Shown here piece after piece: positions 56,305-64,000 of a DNA stretch of 64,000 nucleotides. The notes beneath the pieces are model-generated. The model ran no database searches. It saw nothing but the letters and a program-made list of their open reading frames with translations, and had not been told where the DNA came from. How positions within the stretch are numbered: the first letter of the stretch is position 1; the number at the start of each line of letters is the position of its first letter. The DNA lies in assembly GCA_932294295.1 (NCBI GenBank), contig OW028579.1:28717250-28781249 (forward strand). The letters run 5' to 3'. This DNA is from Alitta virens. Taxonomy: Eukaryota > Annelida > Polychaeta > Phyllodocida > Nereididae. The translations under genes were made by a program, and so were the position numbers.

Positions 56305-59300
56305 ACTTTGATATACCTGCCTTTTCTTGGTGGTGGAGTTGCACTGGACTCTTCACCACCCATGCCAGAAGTCGAGAAAAGTCGTTATGTTGAGCATCAA
56401 ACGGATTTATAACATTAAAAACCATTTAATGTTTCACACATTTTTTTATTCTTTGTCAGCAGTGCGGGTGTACAGTTACAAAAAGGCGGGGTAGAAACTG
56501 ACTACAATCTCAAGTACGAGTAGTTTCTTTTACAGGTAAAAGTAGTCAATGCAGAAGTTGGACAGTACCATCACTTGCATAAATTATGATTAACAGACAG
56601 TTCTGGAATGCTAAATCGAATCACAAGTTCTTCATCTAAAGATTTTCTGAGTATGAAAGAAGAATCTAGAATGAAATGGTGGAATCTTTTATGATCAGCA
56701 CAATGAATGTGCTACGAAGGATCGAAGGGTGTGATAAGCTTTTAACTATTCGGTTGAGTTTATGTCGGACCTAATCTTAGAAAGATAGGGAGGTCATAGA
56801 AAATCTTGGTAAAGATTTTATATTTCGACTTAGAACATCTACTAGAGTTCCCTGGAATGTTTAATTGGTTATAAAACTCTCGGTGAATTTTTCTTTCTGT
56901 ATTTCTCATTTTAAGAAGCATGGTAAAAACTTATTTCCTTTCACATGAGAGCATAAAAACACAGATTTTATAAGAGTTACATAGAAATAACATTTCATCA
57001 GGGGTTGAACAGATATTAAGACCTGGGTGATATGTGTGTGCCCTAGGCCAAGGCAGTAAAAAAAGACCCTTGTTTCTTTCATGTTAATTGGCACATTGTA
57101 TGCTCTAACATTTGTTTCACAACATCCAAAGAAACAAGACATTTATCTCCCTGGCCTAACACATAGAAACCAAGTCTTACCCATATCACACATTTTCAAC
57201 AATTTAGCTTATGGTTCCAGTATAAAAAGATCATCCATATCAACAATATACATATCATTAATCACTGAAAAGGTACAGTGTATATGCTTAACTTATTTAT
57301 CAGTATTCCTCACATTATTTAACGTATTTTAAACACATCTTTAACACATTTTTAAAACATTTCACAAGGTCTTGGCTGCTCAGTAAAATTGCCCCATATC
57401 CACTAAAGCCTTACAAGACCCGTAAAATACCTTTTGTCACCATGGTCAAACAACTGAACTTGACCTACACATGATCTTCCACTCTTGGCAAGAAATGTCA
57501 CAAGTAAATTTCACACCAGCAGGCTCCAGTGCATTGGCTCATCAACAGTGAGTTCCATACCATCACACAACTTGCATTTTCTCTCTACTTAGCAAATTTG
57601 ACCCTTAAAAAGTTGGACAAACAACGAATGTATACATTGTACAAGAACAGTTTAGTGCGATAAAGGGGAACAGCTTCAATCAAGAATCACTAAAGTGGGC
57701 GAATATAGGGGTGACTGCTAAGTCTGCAAACCACCACATATCTCTTCTAAGTATTCTTTTCAGGCTACCCTATTACTTCCAGGGCAGTATCCATCAAAAA
57801 GTTGCCGTGATTGCAACTTCCACGAAAGAGTTGCCCAGTAGTCGCTATAGAAAGTTGACCAATAATATAAGGAGATTATTTTGGCAATAACAATTTTGCT
57901 GGTTAGTACCAAGACAGCCTGCCAGCTGGTACTAACGCTGGGCCAACATTGATTTGATAATAGATTGGGCCGAGATTTTGTAACCTTAATTAATTTACAG
58001 GGCACTTTGAGATTTTAACTAAAAAGGTGCCTGCAACACCCTCATTTTCACTTTTTCCCTTTACAATCTCAGCCCCAAGTGCTCAGCTCCAGCCCCTTCT
58101 GACAACCCATGTCCATTTTATGAGGATGGTAGGTACATATCTACTCTTCATTATATCTGCCCCTACCGATCGTAATGATCCGCGTCAGCTCGCTGAGCTA
58201 GTGAATCAATAGAACAATTTTCAACAATTTTTGACTTGGTGACGTTGCAAATATTCTATATGGAATAATTTTCAGGTATGGGAGTGCTATCCAGTAAATA
58301 AAATACAATAAATATATTGCTTTGCCGGGTAGTATTGCAAGTCTTCTTTGCCGCCCCAGTCCCTGTGCCAAAAATGTAATCGCCTAAACTATAATTTGAC
58401 AAGTTCCTTGTTTGTCCAACTTTCTAGTTTCAAATTACGTCACTAAAATTGTCACAACTATGATTTCAAGACATGAAACTACATTTGAAGGAGGTGCATA
58501 TTGTTAACATGTGTTCATGATTACGTAAGATGACTTATTACTAATTCACTAAATAATTAACAGGCCTTTCCAAATATGGCACATGTCGTAGAGGTGTTTG
58601 TGACGTCAAAATTTGCATGACGTTATTTTTAACGTGAATTTTTCATCGGTGCCTTATGTGACGTCTTAAAACCAAGGCTTGGGTACAATGATTTTTCTTT
58701 TCGAGACAGAACACTTTCAGTCATAGGGTTCAAGACATAAACTAAGCTGACACTATAATATATACAATTTCACATTTTCCATGCACTATAACCATACCAC
58801 TTGCTAGAATTAAAGCACTTCATATTGTGGCTGAATCAAGTATTCAATTGTCAACCAACAATGTAGTCACTTTTTTCGCCCACTTTTCATCTGTAAAATG
58901 TATAATTTTACACTTTAGCCCAAGTATATGCTTGCATAACAGAAAACTAATAATAATATTGCATTGGTTATTTACATTAAACGTTACAGGCAATTGCAAT
59001 CAACTTCTCTCACAATCATTATAAGGCATAACTTTCTGGTAGTACATTGCAATCAAAATTCAAGAAAAAAGTTGTGGGAAAAATTCCAAATAATATGCAA
59101 GGACAGAATGCACTATCTGCTAATTATCAAGCTTCAGAAGTAATCAAGAGAGAGTACATTTAAAGTAGCTTAATAATCATCAACGATTGAACAATATCAT
59201 ATAAAATGCAATTAAAGATTAGCAAACAATTAACAATATGTAACAATTGTATTATGCAACACATTTCGTAAACAATCAAGCACTTCACAGTTTGGACAAA

Positions 59301-61843
59301 ATAATCCCTAAGTCAGTTGGGTGTTTAGGGGCTAACACTTGTTCACACAACCTTAAATATTTCTTTCTCACAATGGAAGAGAAGGTATTTATTTTGGCAT
59401 TTAATAACCCTGTTTTCAAAATGTATAGCAACTTCTTTAAAAATTTAGAAAGACAAAATTACCAATTGTTGTCATTGGCATATATCTTTAGGTTTAGTCT
59501 TCATAATAATACTTTAATCTGGTTCTAATACTCATATTTGCAAATGCTTTTTGTTCATAATACCTAGAATAATATCAGAAAAATTTTGGCAACCATTAAT
59601 TTTATTTTTATAAAATACTAGTAGTTGAAAACTCGACCCTTGGAAAAGTTGTTGTGTTAATGCTTTGGTTATTCGAAAAATCCTTTTCACAGCAGTTTAA
59701 ACAGCAGTTACTAAAATTCGTTAAGATACAAAAACTTCTAGCCCATAAGTCTTTTCAAAAATGTGTTCAAGGTGACAAAATCTAAAAATTGTTTTTGTGT
59801 AAAACCAGACTTACGGCCTAATGTTATGTTTCAAAAATATTTTAAAACAATCAGGGCCCAGAATTTGCAACATTGTTTAAATTTGAATTGCAAGCCAAAT
59901 GCTGATTTAGTCTGTGGCAAGATTCAAATTTCAATTAAATATAATAAGACATATTTGTTTCCAAACAATTTTCCATAAAAAATTTAAGTTGTCAATTAAA
60001 GGACAATCTTCCAGATAGGCCTGCTAAACTGGAAACCAAAAAATAAAGACCTGGCTTTGTGTCAAATTTTTTGGCAGTTTATGAAATTTGTATTACTAAC
60101 GAGGTAAATGCATGTCACACTTAATTCCGTTTAAAATTTAAAGAAAGCTTTCAGACAAGGACTTTCAGCCTCTCAATGTCACCAATAGATGCCAGCACGT
60201 GTACTTGAAAGCTCTCATACTGTTGACACTTAAAATTTGCTCATGTACAATGCATCTCCTGAAAATGTACAAATAAAGACAAAAGACCTCAACATGAATC
60301 TACATATTAAATGAATAAGACATCTATATCAACATTATACATGTAAACAATGTTTCCCTTTAATTCTCAGCAGAAATTGTAATGAGTATTATTATCGTGG
60401 GTCCATATACATGGCAACAATCACACTTAACATGAAAAATGGTCTATTTACAAAAGTTGGCGTCATGTTGCTTTGATCACTCGTACAGTCAAGGTCAATG
60501 CGCAAACTCCAAGGTCTTCCGAAAACCTCGTGTTTCAGTGACATTCGCAGTGGTTCGCAGAATGTGAAATTAAGAGAAATGGAATGATGATGTCTTAGAT
60601 TCAGAAATTAAAAATTTAACTAATTAAGTTAATATGTCTGCCTTCCACTGGTGACTTATTTTGTGCCTTTGTGATAACTGGAAGATGCAAGGCAACAAAT
60701 ACTTCAGTCGTTCTAGTAACTTCATTTAGTTCTCAAGTCCTTTAGGGTGCTACCACGAAAGGACAACCATCACATCTCAGTTTTAAAGAAATCCAGCAGG
60801 CTATTATATAACAGCATCATCACTTCATACAAACTTCATGCAAATTCTAATGCATTTCTCAATAATAATGGGTACTAAATCAGTCTAAGCTTAGTCCATA
60901 TTCTGCTCTGCATTCTCCAACTTCAAATGCGAAGTCTACTGTGCCCTATTGGACTCCGCATGTTGAGCTGGTTGCCGTTCAACTTGACTAAGCTTTAACC
61001 TTCTTGGTCTTTCGTCTTTTGAAATAAAATGTTCGCTTGGTTCAGCAGTTGGCTCAAGCACTTTGCGGTGTAAGTTCTACCTAAACGAAGTTGAAACAAC
61101 AAAATTGCGACTATCTAAGACGAAACTGACTAATCTAGTACTAAGATGAAATAATATTTTGAATATTTGGTTTGAAAAGTTTTTAGTGCTAATCTGTTAG
61201 CCTCCAGTATGATGGGTATGTTGGTTGGTCATAGTAATCTTCATGCAGACCAGCACATTTATCTAGTACTGCCTATTAATGCCTCGTCACACAATCAGCA
61301 ATCACAGATTACTCTTTGTTATATCATATGATTCCAAATTGGTTTTCCTCCACACGATCTTGCCTCTTGTACCTGCAGATCCATAATGGTTAATTAATTA
61401 GTTTATCCAGACAGCAAGTCCATCATTCTGTTTGATCGGAGACAGTTTTAACCTCTACTTTTTCGATTTTATGCCTGTGAGTAATCATTGAATCCTCCCT
61501 AAAATTTGCATTCTGTAAATCTTATCAAAAGACCTGCTTTCCATGCTATTTTGCCAACTATCAGTTATGATTATAACAGCTTCTACCTTAGATGGGTGCC
61601 GTAATGCTGTTGATGCTGAAATGCAACTGACGAAACAACTTTACTTTCTCACTTTCGAGGAAACCTGGCTGAGACAAGACTGATGATAGAAGCAAGGTAG
61701 GCTGATTGATGATGGATATCTTCCCTAAGTACATACAAAACCATTGATGGTAATAAGTTGTGTACAAACAGTTGTATAATTGATAATAAGTCTTTTGAGT
61801 ATTTGGCTATAAGATTTCATATCTTGCTTAATTGCCATCCTTT
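56305..61843. other. Intergenic and probable 3' UTR of the UNC93A-like gene
   Basis: AT-rich with no convincing exon. The right-hand part should be 3' UTR of the minus-strand gene ending at 61844. On the minus strand ATTAAA occurs near 60363 and AATAAA at 59606-59601, but neither is close to the stop, so the end cannot be placed. Confidence 0.35.
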
Positions 61844-62067
61844 TCATGAAGAGTCATCCAGCTCTCCGTTTTCTCTTCGGATGCGGTATTCAGCGATACA
61901 GTAACACATGATGGCGAGGACCATGAGGCTGATGATGATGTACAGTTTGACGGACACACACACGAAGGCGCCCAACATGAAAGCAAGAGCCGCCCCTAGG
62001 CCCTGCAGCATCCGGAAGTTCTGAAACGCAACGTCATGGTCGTCCGGGCAGCTCAAGTTCACCAGAC
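61844..62067 (-). CDS. UNC93A: Terminal exon of an UNC93A-like membrane protein (partial)
   Basis: The exon follows GTTTTGTGTTTGCAG and encodes 73 residues plus a split first codon, ending at TGA. VAFQNFRMLQGLGAALAF is followed by CVSVKLYIIISLMVLAIM and a short polar tail RRENGELDDSS. The order 'aF.NfR.wq.lGf..af....f.cvsvKlYi' is the end of UNC93A-type proteins, relatives of the major facilitator superfamily with 12 helices; these are the last two. Vertebrate UNC93A function is poorly defined (proposed potassium-channel regulation and solute transport links). The preceding exons are beyond the right edge, more than 1.9 kb away. Confidence 0.72.
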
Positions 62068-64000
62068 CTGCAAACACAAAACAACCAACATCGGGTAAGT
62101 TCTCATTATTTAAGAACCCACAACTAAGATCTTCCAAGTTTAAGACCACCTTACTTAAACATTTTTAAGTCTTAAGATAACTTTTCAGGGTCCCAACAAC
62201 TTTCAAAAAATTTCCCGAAACTGGATTACACCCATTTCAATGAGTCCCAAAAGTGTTCTTTATTATGGAGTACCACTGAACAGTTCAAAAACTTAACCGC
62301 TAGATATATGGAAAGTTGGTAAAGCAGTGAATCGTCCTATTACCATGTTTATGTGCACACAGTCATTTTGTTTCCAGGCACAGTAACTACCTGGCCAGCT
62401 CTAGCCTGACTACCTAACATATACTCCTCTACATAGCCCACTCAGGTGCTGATGAGACGTTAAACAATAACACACACACACACACCTAGCATATACTCAT
62501 TGCCAATTAATACTGGGCATTCTTCGAGACTTGCAGTTAATCTAAAATGTCCCAATATCTCAAAATATTACTCTTAAAGATCCTTCACTGTGCCTAGTTT
62601 GATGCATTTATCAAAAAATTATCCCTTGGTTTAGTATTTGCTGCATGCCTAGGCACTTTATGCACCCCTGGGCATATGATACATTTTGTACATAATAGGC
62701 AGTAGAGGGCCATCTGATAATTGGGTAAACTGCATTTCTTGTGTAGTATGTGTAACTTCAAAATTGAAAATGAATGGTATAAATTTCACCCTGAGCAGAA
62801 AAGTTGCTACACATTTGGAGAACAAGCTAATTCACAGAGGAGCAAGAATACTGTAAATATCCGAAGCTAAAAAAAAAGCGGCCTCGTTGATGGCTCTGTT
62901 GATGAGCACCTGTCTCTGAAGCAGAAAGCAGCTGCTTCTTATTAGCTCTCCATTTGTGACTTCGATTACTTTTTTCTGTGTAAGAGACTTGACAGCCGAA
63001 AGAATGGAGCCTTTCTGGTTGGCTGGAAAACTTCTAAGAGGCATTAATAGAATGACTAGTGGAGGTCATTCAAGGGGAGAGGAGTTCGAGAGATGTTGAG
63101 ATAAAAGGTCGCTGCTCGTAATGGATATTGACAAATGGATTTGAAAGCATTGATTATTTCCTTCTGCTTCCGATATTCTTGCTTCTTTGCACTTATTATA
63201 TTTTTATCCTCGATAGGACTAACTGCTAAAAGGGGTTATACAAAGGAAGCAATCAGGAAGACGACCTCCTTCTGTCTTTGTGATGATGTCCAAAATTAAC
63301 GTCCTTAGTTCCTTGCATGATTAGTGATGGCAAGCAGGTGCTCCTATTCCTGTACAGGTGTAAGGGACATTGATGTCCAGATAGTGTTTCTGTTAGTGGC
63401 TTACTGTTGATGTTTCACAGTTAGTGTTCTTGTGTTGAAGAATTAATAATCAATATTATAATGATGTGATTTACGAAAAGCAACGGCTGGATATGGTGAT
63501 TTGCATTTGATGAGTATCTGGATGGACTTGTGCAAGAGATGACAGCCATATTGTTACAACTGAAAGTGATTTGATGCGATATTCTGAGACCTCTCTTTAG
63601 ATGTGTCCACTAACAACTCCTCTGTAATGGACTTAAGCAATAAATGTCTCTATTGTAAATGCAGCTGAGAAATTCTTAATTGTCATCTTATTGATCAAAT
63701 GTTGAATTTCATTATTTTAGCTAGTCGGATAGTTTCCATCTGTTCCCGTCTGGGGGAACTTTACAGACTAGCTTTCCTCGTGGGAAAGCACAAAAGTGAA
63801 CTGAATGTCAAAATTAAAATATTGCCAAAAAAAGAAAATTAAAAAAATTTTCATTATTGCATTGCAAAATTCAGATAAGACTTATCTAAGTGGAGTTTAC
63901 AGCTCACACATTGCATCATCAACCTTCAGATACATAACAAAGGACTGAGTAGTATTGATTGCGATGGCATTACTACGTCACGACTACACTGTAGTTCGAC
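62068..64000 (-). other. UNC93A: Intron of the UNC93A-like gene
   Basis: At least 1.9 kb without another recognisable UNC93 exon. A 70-codon minus-strand frame (63044-62832) does not resemble the family. Confidence 0.55.
62383..62490 (+). mobile_element. 3' part of a SINE with (CA)n tail
   Basis: CTCAGGTGCTGATGAGACGT followed by TAAACAATAA and (CA)n is a typical SINE 3' end. The 5' part is not recognisable. Confidence 0.5.

Noticed and set aside
62832..63044. Further UNC93A exon
   Set aside because: The translation shows no UNC93 motif or membrane helix and lacks suitable flanking splice sites.
1..64000. CRISPR arrays, bacterial-style operons or phage genes
   Set aside because: No regularly spaced repeats of that kind; gene structure is plainly eukaryotic.

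Overview
This window is nuclear DNA from an invertebrate animal. It is AT-rich, genes are split into short coding exons by GT-AG introns (one intron is about 26 kb), and the only strongly recognisable proteins are metazoan: a Na,K-ATPase beta subunit, a crystallin-J1-like ADP-ribosylglycohydrolase and the last exon of an UNC93A-type membrane protein. tRNA-derived SINEs, hAT-like terminal repeats with long G/C runs, and microsatellites fill the rest. A marine deuterostome such as an echinoderm is plausible, but the sequence alone does not fix the species.

Layout, left to right. (1) 548-1169, minus strand: first coding exon of a protein with a disordered Ser/Thr-rich region running into what looks like an NHL/beta-propeller strand; the gene continues off the left edge. 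(2) 4746-9037, plus strand: a complete 10-exon ADP-ribosylglycohydrolase-family gene of 446 codons, with a possible targeting leader and a second, better-placed ATG 48 codons in. A CpG-containing candidate promoter with CRE-like sites lies at 3320-3450. (3) 10033 to about 12070, minus strand, possibly starting at 13274: an unrecognised gene tail-to-tail with (2). It carries an apparent in-frame TGA and a C-terminal region that may be a PD-(D/E)XK nuclease fold. A 403-bp hAT-type MITE with near-perfect 8-bp target duplications lies next to its putative first exon. (4) 18566-48703, plus strand: a complete Na,K-ATPase beta subunit gene with CCAAT and TATA boxes, six coding exons encoding 300 residues, and a 26-kb second intron; its 3'UTR may extend to about 52.3 kb. 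(5) 55258-56304: a cluster of tRNA-derived SINEs, one with a 15-bp target duplication. (6) 61844-62067, minus strand: the terminal coding exon of an UNC93A-like gene whose upstream exons lie beyond the right edge.

The genes alternate in orientation (minus, plus, minus, plus, minus), so they form divergent and convergent pairs and nothing suggests an operon. I found no CRISPR array, rRNA or tRNA gene, or clear defence or mobile gene cluster. The most unusual signals are the in-frame TGA of gene 3, a perfect 20-bp inverted repeat in the beta-subunit intron, recurrent CTG clusters in the same intron, and a phase-compatible open exon 566 bp beyond beta-subunit exon 2.
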